Of a stretch of DNA of 64,000 bases, positions 1 to 11,171 are shown one piece after another. Every line of letters starts with the position of its first letter. Positions within the stretch are counted from its first letter, which is position 1. Source of the stretch: Bisporella sp. PMI_857. Taxonomy: Eukaryota > Ascomycota > Leotiomycetes > Helotiales > Helotiaceae. The notes beneath the pieces are model-generated. The model saw only the letters and a program-made list of their open reading frames with translations. It did no database searches and was not told where the DNA came from. The DNA lies in assembly GCA_021307315.1 (NCBI GenBank), contig JAJSPD010000004.1, positions 558,001-622,000 of the forward strand, in the 5' to 3' direction. A program made the position numbers and the translations under genes.

Positions 1-1760
1 GATAGTGCGGGTGCTGTGGTATTCCACAGGTACCTTTTTTGCCTCAAGGTTGTAATAGTATACGAAGTTATTGGGCCTGACTACTACATTCGGGTCATTT
101 TGGGCGAAGCAGGTTGGGCGATCTTGGGCGAGGCCTCCAAGGATGTTAGTTGAAATGCTTGAAATCAATAGTGTAGTGCAGACTAACCTTGGTGTTGCTG
201 ACGATAGTATTCCCGCGCATCATTTGGCTGATTGCGGCGAGTTGGATCGGAGAACACCCGCTGGGGTTCACCATATCTTGCCTGCTCTTGATATTGGTTA
301 AATCGCTGAGAGTTATGTACATAGACTGGTTCTTGGCTAGCACTTTGGTCTATCAAAATGTTAGTTACCAAGATGAGATATTTGTCCATCCTCTATTCAT
401 AATACTTACCAGCGCCGCGTGGTGGGCTTTGACGAGAGTAATTAGACATATTTCGTCGTTCAAACTTGCTTCTACCGCTATGAGAATAGCTAGAGTTGTT
501 GTATTGACGCTCATTCTGATTTCGGTAGTTGTTGTGACGATCGCTGAGCTTCTGCTCCTGAAAGTTGTTTCTCTGAGAGTAGTAACCATTGCTGTAATCG
601 TTGGAAAACCCACGAGATCGTTTATCCGACTGCTGATTGTTTTCGGATCGAAAATTAGCCGTAAGGCCGTTCGTTTGGTTGATATGATGTCTCTGATCTA
701 CTAAAGAGGAATCATAACCCATGTGAGTAGGTGGACGAGCTAATTTTCTGGTTAGCTTACGGAAGGTCGCAGAGTTGGCAAATCAAATAGAATAATAATA
801 CTTACCTTGTTGTTCATGATTGCGCTGTGTATTTAGGGCCTGAAAATTCGGAACGGCATAGATTTGTTGAACATGACCCATCATTGATTGACCATGCTCT
901 GGTCGTTGTGCAGATCGTTGCGCCATCGGCTGAACCTGATTTCGGTGTACTTCCTGTTTTTCGGCCGCCTTCGCCTGTTCAAACATTCGATTCTTTTGGA
1001 TGCCGTGATGATAAGCCAATGCACTATGAACAGCGGCCAAATCACGCTCTGAACAAGTAGAAATGATCTGCTTATCTGCTTCGACAAGAAAAGGAATGAC
1101 GTCGGATCCATGGGGAAGTTGAAGAATCTACACTGGAGTAAGTCATTTCAATTCAATCTTGTTGCGAGAAATTCGGGAAAGCAATCACCATGTTCAAGTT
1201 ACGAACAACGCATTCACCCGCCCAGACCTTAAGATCGTTATCTCGCGCCAATCGATCGAAAACTTCATTTTCATTTTTGATGGTATTGATGACATAGTAT
1301 AGGAAAACTGGTCCTAGATTGGTGTAAGTAATAGTACTTGTGAGCGAGAATGATGATGATCTTATGAACCTGTGCTCAAAACCCTTCGAGAGTTTGACTT
1401 ACCTTCAAGCTGAAGATCTTGTGCGTCGAAGTACTTGTACAGACCATGCCAGCTGATGATGTTATTGTTGATGCCACGGGCAATAGCTGGGAACTTTTCC
1501 CTAAGCTGCTTCGCCTTGCGTGAAACCTCTTGCTCTAGATTCGAGCGCACGATGGGAGGAGGCGGGGGATCAAGAGCCTTCCGCTTCGGTTCACGGCCCT
1601 CATGGGTCGAGAATGAAGCAGGAGCATCATCTGGGACGTTGTAGAGCTTCTTTGGCAGGCTCATCTCCATATGTTGACGAACCTGATCAGCCATCTTGCT
1701 GAATTCTGAGGGTCCTGGTGGAGCATAATTCATTTCCGTGGGAATGATCACTGAAGGCAT
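1..1760 (-). CDS. Unknown multi-exon protein, 3' end beyond left edge
   Basis: I do not recognise this protein. Six exons can be joined in one frame: 1760-1403, 1313-1189, 1127-806, 739-410, 349-188 and about 80-1. All have GT donors (mostly GTAAGT) and TAG acceptors, and the frame stays open to the window edge. The chosen start is the ATG at 1758-1760 (MPSVIIPTEMNYAPPGPSEF); other ATGs lie upstream in the same frame. The first exons encode a helical, charged region with a PPPPP stretch and LREKFPAIARGINNNI. Exon 3 contains LAAVHSALAYHHGIQ. From exon 4 on the protein is low-complexity, rich in Q, N, R, Y and S (NNYRNQNERQYNNSSYSHSG), as in many RNA-associated disordered tails; that link is only an analogy. 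The last acceptor near 81-82 is the least certain because two frames are open there. Confidence 0.7.
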
Positions 1761-2606
1761 TGGTAACGAAGAGAAAACGATGGGTACGGAAAACTCCCCA
1801 GAAGCAAAGGCAAAAGAAGAGTTGCAGAACGTGAATCTTGGTATAAAGGAAGGAGTCGAAGTCGTGATGAAGGAGACCGTGTAAGGACAGAAAACTGCAA
1901 GAAGCAACAATAGGAAGCCTATTCGCAGGATCTGGTGGTATGTTGCGATATCTGTGGGAAAGAGAGAGAGGGTGTATCAACGGGAGGGTAGGAAGGCCGA
2001 AGCGTCAGAATTTTTGGGAAGGCACGCAGCTTCAACCTTCTAAAGGTGAAGCAAACTTCAAAGCAGCAGAGTGAATAATTCACCTCCAAAAGACCATCCT
2101 CCCTTAAAAAATAAAGATTTTAGAAGGTAACAAGCCAGAATAGATGGTGATCGTAAACAAATCACCAAACCCTGCTTTTAAGGTTAAGTTGGTTGTGTTT
2201 GATAGAAATATTTCTAGGACTACCACCTGAGGAATGATTAGCAAGCTTTGTGGTTTGAAAGGCTATTGATAGCATCACATATGCCTCCTCTGGCAGCATC
2301 ACCATTTTCGTGCACTAACAGACTGGTGGCCTCATTTTTGTAGTCCAACATCTATCACAGCCTCGCCATCAAGGCACGGCAACAGTGATCTATGTATTAT
2401 ATACTTCATGTAAGGGCATTTCGAGTTTTGGTGACCATAAAACACCATCAGTGAAGACAGCATGCATAAGTAAACTAGGTCGTTTGAGAACTATCGTATG
2501 GAATACAAAACCAAAGATAGAGAAGCAAAGGCTCACATACTCTCACTGACCGCTAGAATTGACTCACTTCGATTTGGTGATGGTACAATTTGTTGTTATA
2601 GTGTAT
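1761..2606. other. Intergenic, no gene seen
   Basis: This is the 5' flank of the minus-strand gene at 1-1760 and the 3' flank of FMP46. A CT-rich stretch on the minus strand (near 1955-1975) could be promoter or leader sequence. No coding exon or RNA gene was recognised. Confidence 0.5.
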
Positions 2607-3263
2607 CTACTTGCCCTTTGGGAGAGCCTCTACCAACTTTAAAATTTCTGATTCATTAGATCCTGCCACTGCTCTTCCATTGCTCCAATTGACCGTCTAT
2701 AGAGAGTAGGTTAGCTGTGGTCTATTCTGTGATGAACAGAAACATACAAATGGCCGCTCAAAGCTGTCTCCGTTTGCCTTTAGTTTTCGTAGAGCATCTG
2801 CCTCGTCCTTGGCTCCCCTAATGGCTTTTCCAGCACTGTTCCCACCCAAGTATTCTAAGATGCTTCTTAGTTGATCCTCAGTTGGGGGCTCTTCCGTGAC
2901 CTCGAGCTCAAAATCTATTCTTTGGGGCTTGCTCTGATGGCTGTGATCGCTGGCCTGGTCCTCTGTAGCATGTTCACTCGCCGTGGCTGACAATTGCTTC
3001 AGTAGGGATTGGACTCGCACTGAGGCTGGCGAGCTAGCTTTGTGAAACAAAGTAATGACGTCTAGGGTTTTGTGCTGGAATATAGTTAGTATTGCGGGTG
3101 ATTAACTGATATTGTGAAGACGAATTGAGGTCTGAATTGAGCTTGGTAGTTGTACGGTGGTCGGTGGTGGTGGGCAGATAATATTTATTTCTCTCAATAG
3201 CGGCAACAAAACAATCCATTGCAAGAATCAATAACCCAAGAGACGACTTACAAATCTGAACAT
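2607..3263 (-). CDS. FMP46: FMP46-type putative mitochondrial redox protein
   Basis: Three exons (3263-3252, 3074-2748, 2696-2607) join to a 142-aa protein beginning MFRFHKTLDVITLFHKASSP and ending SNESEILKLVEALPKGK. This matches the fungal FMP46 family (DUF1687), small thioredoxin-fold proteins assigned to mitochondria and thought to act in redox chemistry; the substrate is unknown. Diagnostic segments are TLFHKASSPASVRVQSLLKQ at the N-terminus, FELEVTEEPPTEDQLRSILEY in the middle and VNWSNGRAVAGSNESEI at the C-terminus. The first exon codes only four residues; intron 1 is 177 bp and has a CTAAC branch-like site close to its CAG acceptor. The start codon lies 67 bp from the NUP53 start on the opposite strand, so the two would share a very short divergent promoter. 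Confidence 0.88.
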
Positions 3264-3330
3264 CTTGACTATGTTCTTCGTTCTTCTGCAATTTCTGATT
3301 TTGCAGCTTCTCTTCTCCCCAATTTTCACG

Positions 3331-5291
3331 ATGAGTTCGTTATTCCCAAAATCTTCGACGTATGACGCGGATGTTGCGGCGGGCCAAAGGTCGGTACGAC
3401 AGAAGCTCTTTGGTGACGAGAATTATGGTCAGCCACAGGAGCCACAGTTCCCGCCAGCCCCAATTATCTACGGCCTTGGCTCTATCTCACTGGCAGATGA
3501 GCCTCAGTTTCTTCAAAGTATCCTACAGCAAATCTCTCCATTAGGACTAGGCTCTGCTATCCAGTCAGTGCATGGCAACCTTGAATTCAACCTCAGCAAC
3601 ACGATCCACCAGCGACGTGTGCTGAATCAGCCCCAATCGGGTCTACCGCCAGGAAGTTTTTACGACCAAGCACGTGTCGACGGGACGAATGTTTACGTGC
3701 CAAACCACATACCACAACCCGAACTGTTCATAGGAGAATACAGGCACAACCCGGCAGACCCACGCGCATACGATCAATTGAATCTCCGGCGGGAGGTCGA
3801 AGAGAGGCATAGACAGAGACTCCTCAAACGAAAGGCAGAGGATGCAGAACTCGCTGAAAAGCTCGCAAATAACAGCATCTGGAAGAGACGCAAGGCTTCC
3901 ATCTCCAAAGTACCAAACGAATCGTTTTTCAATAGAATCGACGTAGACGAACCTCTCCCTGAAAATATCGAAGAATTTAATACCCACATTCAGCAACAAC
4001 GGAACAATCCATTCCCAATGCCTCCATTCCCCATACATGCCGTCCCAGACGAGGAACTTTATACCGGTAGCGATGGGGTACAAAGACCTTATGGCATGCA
4101 GTATGGGTAAGTAAAGCTCGCGCGACCATGGATGACCTTTTTCCTGACTTCTTCAATAGCGCAGATAGCCCTTTTGCACATAGAGCCCGAAAGGCAGTCC
4201 CTGAGACTGGATCTTTTGGAAAGTCCACGAGGCGTTCTAGATCTAAGTCTGGGACACCGGCGGTGAAGCGCGAAGACCCTTCACAAGCAGCTGTCGACAA
4301 GATTTTTGCTAGTCATTTCGAGAAGGAAGCAGAACGTCGTGCCCAAAATCCAGCCCGCAAGGCAAAGCTCTCTACTTCTGTGTCGCAATCTAATACTTCT
4401 ACTTCGAATGCCCTAACTACCACAGAAGGAAACGGGGAGACTTCACAGAGATATGTACATAAGGAGCCTACAGAAGTCGTTCTGCGAGGATATAAGCAAG
4501 GCCAACAATATGCTGCCATCAATCAGTTTGAGCGCGTTGCTGGCAGAATTTGCGAAGACTATCCCCGAGACGCCCCTATCGAGCAGCGCAAATACAAGGG
4601 TGACCAGCGCGATCCAGCCATTCTGCGAACCAAACCTCTTACAGTAGAAGAGAAAGCAAAGGCTCTACGGTTCGCAGGAGGAGAGAACTGGATTAAAATC
4701 ACCTTTGAGTCTGCCGAAGCAGCGGAGATTGCAATTGCGAGCTCCCCACAACCTATTCTTGGCCACCTTGTATACGCGGAGCTATACCGTGGTGTGCCTC
4801 CATCACTTGATGATGCTATTCCTGCTGGCTCAACACCTGCAACCCCTCGAGGTGAACGATTGCGGCCATCGGGCTCTGTCTCTCGTTCTCAACCTACTCC
4901 AGGAAACTCCTCCATCTCTCCACCGGCCAGCATGTCTTCATCACAGACCATCGACACTGGCACTATATCACATGGCAGCAGCTCTTCGGCAACTATTACA
5001 AACCCTCCAGCAGCCGATGGTCACCTCTATTGCCGCAAGATCCCCACTGCCAGACGTATACAACTCCTCCCCGCTGAGCTAGCTCTACTCCCACAACCGT
5101 CATACGGCCAGCGACTTCTCTCAAACATTCCATTTTTACGATGGCTTAGTAGCGACATCATTGGCAGGGAGGTTCCACGAACCGAATTAGGAGATTTCGA
5201 CCACGACCGTGCTAGCTTATACTGGAAAATTATCTGGTGGATTGATACCATGACGGGCTGGTTCGATCTAAAGATTGACAAAGACGAATGA
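3331..5291 (+). CDS. NUP53: Nucleoporin NUP53 (Nup35-type RRM)
   Basis: Exons 3331-4106 and 4160-5291 join across a 53-bp intron (GTAAGT donor, TCCTGAC branch site, AATAG acceptor) into a 635-aa protein. Residues about 363-470 form the Nup35/53-type RRM (EVVLRGYKQGQQYAAINQFE to WIKITFESAEAAEIAI, then GHLVYAELYRG). A Ser/Pro-rich linker follows, then a hydrophobic, Trp-rich tail (RWLSSDIIG, WKIIWWIDTMTGWFDLKI) like the membrane-binding amphipathic end of Nup53 proteins. It is a nuclear pore scaffold linker. The segment from residue 230 (HAVPDEELYTGSDGVQRPYG) looks like the usual family N-terminus, so the preceding 229 residues are an in-frame extension. An alternative start is the ATG at 4018. 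ATGs at 3265 and 3271 would add a hydrophobic leader, which I take to be untranslated sequence. Confidence 0.82.
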
Positions 5292-6345
5292 ATGAGCAAG
5301 AAGTTGTTTAAGTAAGCAGCAGTGGGATGTAACTATGGAAAGAGTGCATATAGCACATGAAATCATGATTTCTGATTTGCTTTGCCCGTATTTGTAGCAG
5401 GGCGTTTGGAGTGGTATCAAGCATGGAAGAGCGTGCATTCAGAATGCTTCGTATGAATTGTTATATTACGGAGATTTTTAAGAGTTGGGGGATGCTCGCA
5501 AATGTATACCAGTTTGGAGGACCATACTCTAAGAATACTTTATCGACCTTTACTTGATTTGGGCCTTCGGTAAACCTTATAGTGATCGTCATATGGTGTT
5601 TATGTTTCCTGCAACAGTTATATGCGAGTCAAGATGACAGGCACATATCCTATCATCATTGGTGCTAGATCCGAAAAGTAGCTGTGATACATGCCGTCTT
5701 ATGCTTGAATAACTAGGATGCCACCAAAAGGTTGTCTATCAAGATGTATTTCGCAACCCTTAAATCTACATCGAGGATTCAGGAGTAAAACAGGTATGAG
5801 CCTCGTTAGCGGAAGATACGGAACATGGGTTCTTGATTTGGCAACTCGGACACCTTAATAGCGGCTCCTCCTCTGATGTTTTCCATAAGTTGGTTCTTCC
5901 TTAGCCTTTTCCATCATTCGATTTATACATGATAGGATATGGAACAGGGTTCGATTTCTGATGAAGGTCATGCTCTTCACGGCTGAAGGAACATGCAACC
6001 ATAATATGTTACCTTCACAATCATGAGAAGATGAGAATACTTTTATGGTAAACTAATGTAGATTCCCTATTTTATGAATGAACCTTACCAACCGCTATGC
6101 TCCGAATGTAAGCGCCGCGGCTGATGCAGATCCAACAATCTCAGACAAAGACTACGAACGAAGAATAATGCTTGGTAAACAGAAATGCAACGTCTCTCCC
6201 ATTGCACTTCCATCACCAATGACAAAAAGAGAATGCTGTCGAGGTTCTCGGGATCCGCGCTAGAGACAGCCAGCACACCATGACATGAGTGCTCTGGCAA
6301 GATCCACGAGGCTGAGAGAGAAGACAGTCTTACACCACCCGCCAC
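5292..6345. other. Intergenic between NUP53 and TIF11 3' ends
   Basis: About 1 kb lies between two convergent genes, so it mostly holds 3' UTRs. Only short open frames occur (for example 6078-6263), without recognisable protein character. Confidence 0.5.
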
Positions 6346-6918
6346 CTAAATATCATCGATCTCGACATTCTTGCCATCAGACTCCTCATCACTGCGATCC
6401 TCGTCGAATTCGAAGTTGCAATCTCCCTCGCCTTCCTGGCCATATGTATCGGTCTCGTTGATCTTCGCAGACTCAGGCAACTCGCCATAAGCCTTCAAAC
6501 TTCTGGCTTCATCTGCGCTGTACTTCAGGATGACATCTCCCTTCTCGTCTTGGTAGTCGCGAAGCGAGAGGAGGATGATATCGCCTTGGTTGATCCAGAC
6601 TTTCTTGCGCAGCTTTCCACGGATATGTGCGAGACGTTTGGAGCCATCGAAGCAGAGCGCTTCTAGGCGACCGTTTCCGAGCATCTTGAGGACTTGTGCG
6701 TATTCTGGTGGAGGGGTAAGCTGATATTCAGATGAGACTGGAGTGACGACGTCTTACCTTGCCCTTCTTCCTTGAACGTAAGTTCACGCTTCTCGTTGTC
6801 GTTCTCGTTCTTTCCACGACGACGATTCTTGCCTCCCTAAATTATCTCGTGTTAAACTTATCTAAATACCATGGCTGACGTGGCGGAGAGCACATACCTT
6901 TCCCTTATTCTTAGGCAT
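6346..6918 (-). CDS. TIF11: Translation initiation factor eIF1A
   Basis: Three exons (6918-6898, 6836-6758, 6704-6346) give a 152-aa protein starting [19 protein letters not shown], the basic N-terminal tail of eIF1A. The OB fold follows ([38 protein letters not shown]), and the acidic C-terminal tail ends EIDDI. eIF1A binds the A site of the 40S subunit, promotes scanning and ternary-complex loading, and helps set start-codon fidelity. Length and both tails match the family. The first exon has only seven codons, and all junctions keep frame. It is divergent from the unknown gene at 7318. Confidence 0.95.
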
Positions 6919-7317
6919 ATTGACTGATTTTTCTTCGTAAGCTGTGTATGGAGGATTTTCTTGCGCAATAGAGTATGTATTTCAGCGCCTGTATGTCGCA
7001 GTTAGATGGCTCTGAACTTGTATCTTTGATTCTGACCGTGAAGGAGTGACGGTGGAGGGGTTGTTGGCGATATTTATGGTGTGAAAATGCCCGCTAAATT
7101 AGCGCGGCATGGGCGTACCACGTTGCCTGTGACTGAATCTGTTTAACGGTTCCAACCAAATTCATCCACAAATTTACTAACAATGAAGAACTACCCAGAA
7201 GGATTAATGTAGTGTGTGGTATCAGTGTTGAATATTACAACATGAGACAAACCAGCACTTTCAAAACTGGTTTAATGTTCTGCGACTATCGCAACACTAC
7301 TCACGTCATCAGCAAAC
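6919..7317. promoter_or_regulatory. Divergent intergenic region TIF11 / 262-aa gene
   Basis: About 400 bp separate two start codons on opposite strands and should contain both promoters. No specific operator was recognised. Confidence 0.4.
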
Positions 7318-8106
7318 ATGTTCGAGAAGACAGTGAGGCTAAGGAATATCATAAAATGGCCTCCAGAACCCGTCAATCGAAGAGCTCTGCAAGCCTGGGC
7401 GCATACTGAGAAGCACATCCTTCCGAACAATAAAATACAGGGGCACATGCTATCCGCCGTTGAGCCTCCGCAGAAAAATGATATAAGGCAATTTCCACCT
7501 TACCATGCTAAGGGTCCGCAGAGAAATGTAATAAATTTGAATGCACAGAATCTAAGAAGAGGTGCAACCCTTGCCCCGCCAGAGAAAAGGGCCTTCAACT
7601 TCAGCTTTGCAGCCGTTCGTGCATATACCTACACGGCTGGGTGCTATCAGAATCAAGGGGTATTGTTAGAGCATTACCAAAACCGTTGGGAAACAAGACG
7701 GGAGCCTTTATGGAGCGGTTTTGTCACAACAAGATTCAAAGGCAGTATAGTTGAGGAACGTGCGGGAGTTAGACGAACTGTTCGGAGTTTGATTGTGAGG
7801 AGACTACGAACTGCATTTGCGCTGGCTATGGAAAATAATGGTTTTACGAAGGATGGAACACGGTTGGACGGGTCTGGACGTAACATATTCGGAACTGTGC
7901 AATTTGTGGGAGAGCAACCTGCACTGATGATGAGTACCCAAGATATTCTGCCACAGATGGATTACGTTGTGAAGTGTATGATATCTAGTCAGAAATGGGA
8001 GTCGAAACGTACCGAACAATCGCAGCAAGGAAGTCAAAGAGCCGGAGGAAAGAAGGCCTCAAAGCCGGAAATGGGAATTAACCGTTTGCAAGCTCGAAGG
8101 ACATAG
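7318..8106 (+). CDS. Unknown 262-aa fungal protein
   Basis: This is a single-exon ORF of 262 aa. I do not assign a function. The N-terminus (MFEKTVRLRNIIKWPPEPVN) is basic and lacks acidic residues apart from two Glu, so a mitochondrial presequence is possible. The protein is basic throughout, with NFSFAAVRAYTYTAGCYQNQ near the middle and a conserved-looking C-terminal block: RRTVRSLIVRRLRTAFALAM, then GSGRNIFGTVQFVGEQPALM and DYVVKCMISSQ. The last 40 residues are polar (SQQGSQRAGGKKASK). Codon use and length argue for a real gene. Upstream in-frame Met residues were not needed. Confidence 0.65.
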   Translation: MFEKTVRLRNIIKWPPEPVNRRALQAWAHTEKHILPNNKIQGHMLSAVEPPQKNDIRQFPPYHAKGPQRNVINLNAQNLRRGATLAPPEKRAFNFSFAAVRAYTYTAGCYQNQGVLLEHYQNRWETRREPLWSGFVTTRFKGSIVEERAGVRRTVRSLIVRRLRTAFALAMENNGFTKDGTRLDGSGRNIFGTVQFVGEQPALMMSTQDILPQMDYVVKCMISSQKWESKRTEQSQQGSQRAGGKKASKPEMGINRLQARRT

Positions 8107-8496
8107 CATACGTATGTGTATATATGTAAACTAAGTATAGAATGTATATATAGACATGATAAGAAAGGGAAGTTCTATTGTTGGTGCTAATGATTGCTAC
8201 ATAATGTATATGATAAACAACAGATTACCAGATGCGGGTATGCAGGAATGCGACTTCAAACTCTTTTTATATGCTGCATTGATATCTATCGACATCATCA
8301 AGTGCGATGTAAAGAGTATAAAAGCACTGGTTTCTGAGTCTAGAAATACTCTGAATATTTGCTGTTCGCTTCCCCTATTATCAGCCTTGTGAGAAATCGA
8401 CCAATCAGAATGCATCCTATCCACCTTGAGCCTGACCGGACTGTGTCTTCCCTTAATACCTCCAAACCTACAACTATCACCGAGAAACAAGACACA
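8107..8496. promoter_or_regulatory. CHS5 upstream region
   Basis: This is a 390-bp gap between tandem plus-strand genes. A TATAAAA element lies near 8317-8323, about 175 bp before the CHS5 start. Nothing else was recognised. Confidence 0.35.
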
Positions 8497-9685
8497 ATGC
8501 TGATCTCATTAACGGTCGGCAAGGTTGACGCCGGCGTCGCTGTTCTGCTAACCCAAGATAAAAGACTTGTATGATTTCAAGGCCCACCTACGCTGTAGGA
8601 CACAATACTCACAGTTATCGCAGATCGAATTTCCGTCCATTCTCCTCCCACCCAATATCTCTTCTGGCAGCATAGTTGACATCACCGTCGCACGCAATTT
8701 TTCTTCAGAGCAGAAATCAGAAGCCTCCTTCAACGCACTACAAGACGCAATCTACTCATCTTTTGGAGAAACCGAGCCCGCAGTCCCTGTACTTCGGTGT
8801 CGAAATGCTACACAAACCTCTGTAGTTCTGGAGTGGGATCCAATTGAGCATGCCACCGCAGATGTTCTGGCTTTGTCCCTGTTCCGCAATGGGCAGAAGG
8901 CAGGCAATATTCCTCGACCAACTGTGATGCAGAGCACAAAGATAAGCGGATTGGCAGTCGATACGGAATACACATTTTATTTGGTCTTGAGGACAAGCGC
9001 AGGTATATTTAGTAGTGAGAAGTTGGTAGTAAGGACTCATAAGATGACGGATCTAAGCGGTATCACAGTCACAGCAGGCTACCTACCTGCTCCATTGAAG
9101 GAGAGCCTCGAGCGAGCAGTTGAGAGGATTGGGGCAAAGATCGCAGATTCAGTGAGAATCGATACCACGCATTTCATCACGACGGAAGGGAGAGGTATTG
9201 CATGGGAGAAGGCTGTTGAGATGAATATCCCTGTCGTAAGACCAGAGTGGATTGAGGGTTGTGCAAGCGCAGGCAGGATCGTTGGGGTTAGGCAATACTA
9301 TCTAGATGCCGATCCAAAACTGCGCACAATTGTCTCAAACCCCATCCCGCTGAAACCGCAACCAGAGCAGCCGAAGGAAGCGCCATTACCTAGTCCACCT
9401 GCCACGAATGGAAACGGCCACGCATCACAGCAACCAGTACCTCCAACCCCTCCTGCAAAAGACGCACAACCTGAAGAAAGTAGCGAGGAGGAAGATGAGG
9501 AAGAAGACGCCAAAAGTGCTATTCAAGAGGAACAAAAAGTACGAGTGGAAGACCGGGAACAGCATAAGGTTGCCCTACGTCCAACAAAACCAGTATCGGA
9601 GTCTGAGGATAAAGAGGGTGAGAGTGATGGAGAATCCGGATCTATGACGCCTGGTGGTGCGAGCTTCCAAAACGTTGAACTATAA
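8497..9685 (+). CDS. CHS5: Exomer subunit CHS5 (FN3-BRCT)
   Basis: Exon 1 (8497-8568, 24 codons) and exon 2 (8624-9685) join across a 55-bp intron to a 377-aa protein. The N-terminus MLISLTVGKVDAGVAVLLTQ, followed after splicing by IEFPSILLPPNISSGSIVDI, is the Chs5 oligomerisation segment. An FN3 domain follows (about residues 75-160; TSVVLEWDPIEHATADVLAL, DTEYTFYLVLRTSAG), then a BRCT domain (about 165-250; GITVTAGYLPAPLKESLERA, VVRPEWIEGCASAGRIVGV). The C-terminal 125 residues are Pro- then Glu-rich and disordered. Chs5 scaffolds the exomer coat at the trans-Golgi, which carries chitin synthase Chs3 and other cargo to the surface. It is shorter than the yeast protein, lacking most of its long acidic tail; I see no break. 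Confidence 0.93.
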
Positions 9686-10019
9686 ACATAGTCAAAATGT
9701 AGTACTAAATTTTCTTCCCAAGCACTTTAGCATTCACCGTGGACTGCGAGCGTGAGCGAGGTGGTTGGGCTCTATTTGCCCCAGATATAAGTGGCGTAAA
9801 ATAATGATAGCGCAATCCGAAACTGATCTTCATGCCACATGCTGATAGAGCACACGTTTTTTCCAAGGGCTTTTTCGGGGGAGGGAGAGCCTGTGCTATT
9901 GTGATATTCAAGGAGTTGCGTTCCTCTCTTCTTATCCTGCAACATTCTCTATATTGCCGAGTAGCGGTTTACGCATATCCCACATAGACCGACCCGCATC
10001 ATCCGCCCGTCCATCTGTT
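9686..10019. other. Intergenic, nothing seen
   Basis: This stretch lies between CHS5 and the SDR remnant and is presumably the CHS5 3' UTR. No gene was recognised. Confidence 0.4.
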
Positions 10020-10700
10020 TCATCGTAGCAAAATCTCCTTCCCTTTCCAGTCCCAAAACCTTCCCCTTCGATCCAACCCCACGCCAGCCGCGACCTCCCA
10101 CAGCTTGCGCGCCGCACACTCCGGGCTAAACAGCAAGCGCTCAAGCACCGATGCCTCAGCAAATCCGAAATCTCAGAGCCGATGGCTTTACGTATTTGTA
10201 TTAAACAGCAAAATTCTGGGTAAGCATTGTATGGTTAATCTGGCTTGGTGACTTCTCTGGATGTAATATCCCCGGAACCAGGAATGCCAACCGCAGGTGA
10301 TGTGATTTTGGCTACCCTCTCTCAAATCAGCTTTGCTCTTATGTCCAAGAGCCTGAAATGCATTTCCTTTGCGCGATGCTTCCCGGCTTAGTGCATAATC
10401 GACCGACCGGAAACTGCTCCATGGCTTGTTCGGCTGCGCTTTGTATCGACTTCTCATCTATGTGCCTCAGCTCCTGTCAACCCAAGAAAAAAGTATAAAT
10501 GGAGAAATACCAGAAACATCCACTTCTAAGACCATCGGTCTATCCCTGAAATTTCCATCTAGCTCCTGCAAAACCTCCTTCGTTCCACAAAGATCTACCT
10601 TCGCGGTAGCAATCACAGGGATCGTTGTGTTCTGCGGTAATTGTCGACTTAAATGCAGGCCGATTCCTCTGCTTGCAGGCGAGACGAGTGAGCATGCCAT
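10020..10700 (-). pseudogene. Decayed short-chain dehydrogenase/reductase
   Basis: Three separated fragments on the minus strand resemble one SDR family in the right order. First, from the ATG at 10700, come MACSLVSPASRGIGLHLSRQ and IPVIATAKVDLCGTKEVLQE, the Gly-rich cofactor-binding start. A plausible 37-bp intron near 10500-10465 leads to DEKSIQSAAEQAMEQFP. Second, about 10295-10200, in another frame, comes HLRLAFLVPGILHPEKSPSQ, which soon meets a stop. Third, about 10160-10020, comes the family tail, LLFSPECAARKLWEVAA then GRFWDWKGKEILLR and a stop. The central part that should hold the catalytic YxxxK and the cofactor-specificity helices is absent, and the frames do not connect. I therefore read it as a pseudogene with an internal deletion and frame breaks, not a working NAD(P)H enzyme. 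Confidence 0.75.
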
Positions 10701-11171
10701 CTCTCTTCGGTCTTCAAATTACGTTGATGAAGTAAGTTTGAGAGGAAAGAAAATAAATAGTATTAATATTTTGTTACTACAAAGTTCGAGCTTGAGTGAG
10801 CTCTAACAATCTAAGCTTCAAAGTCGATGACAGCATGATCAAGGACAGGGATAGCTGCACGCTGGATCTACTACCCGCCGCTAATACATGGGAGCCTTAC
10901 ATATTCTGTGGGCCCCAGATCTAGTCACCTTGCCTAAGTACATTACTGATATAAGGGAGACATCTCAACAGAGGATTATAGATTTGCTAATGCCTCATGA
11001 ACCTTGATCCTCGACACGACTTGACGTCGACTAGGCGAGCCCGAATACGAAGTTAATTGCTTGATTCATAGTGAATTATCTGCAAAAGTATATGTAAGAT
11101 ATAGATATATCTGCAGTGCTTTTATACAAAGGAGATCATATTCACGATTTCATATTGGCGTCAAGCTCATC
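10701..11171. other. Intergenic, nothing seen
   Basis: An AT-rich stretch between the SDR remnant and the disordered-protein gene. No coding frame of interest. Confidence 0.4.

Noticed and set aside
189..704. Plus-strand 171-aa hydrophobic ORF
   Set aside because: It is antisense to the minus-strand Q/N/R-rich exons; hydrophobic residues arise from reading polar codons backwards.
3265..3330. Possible signal peptide MFFVLLQFLILQLLFSPIF before NUP53
   Set aside because: A nucleoporin should not be secreted, and the segment overlaps the FMP46 start region; treated as leader sequence.
5940..5965. tRNA B-box-like GGGTTCGATTTC
   Set aside because: No A box, acceptor stem or cloverleaf could be drawn around it.
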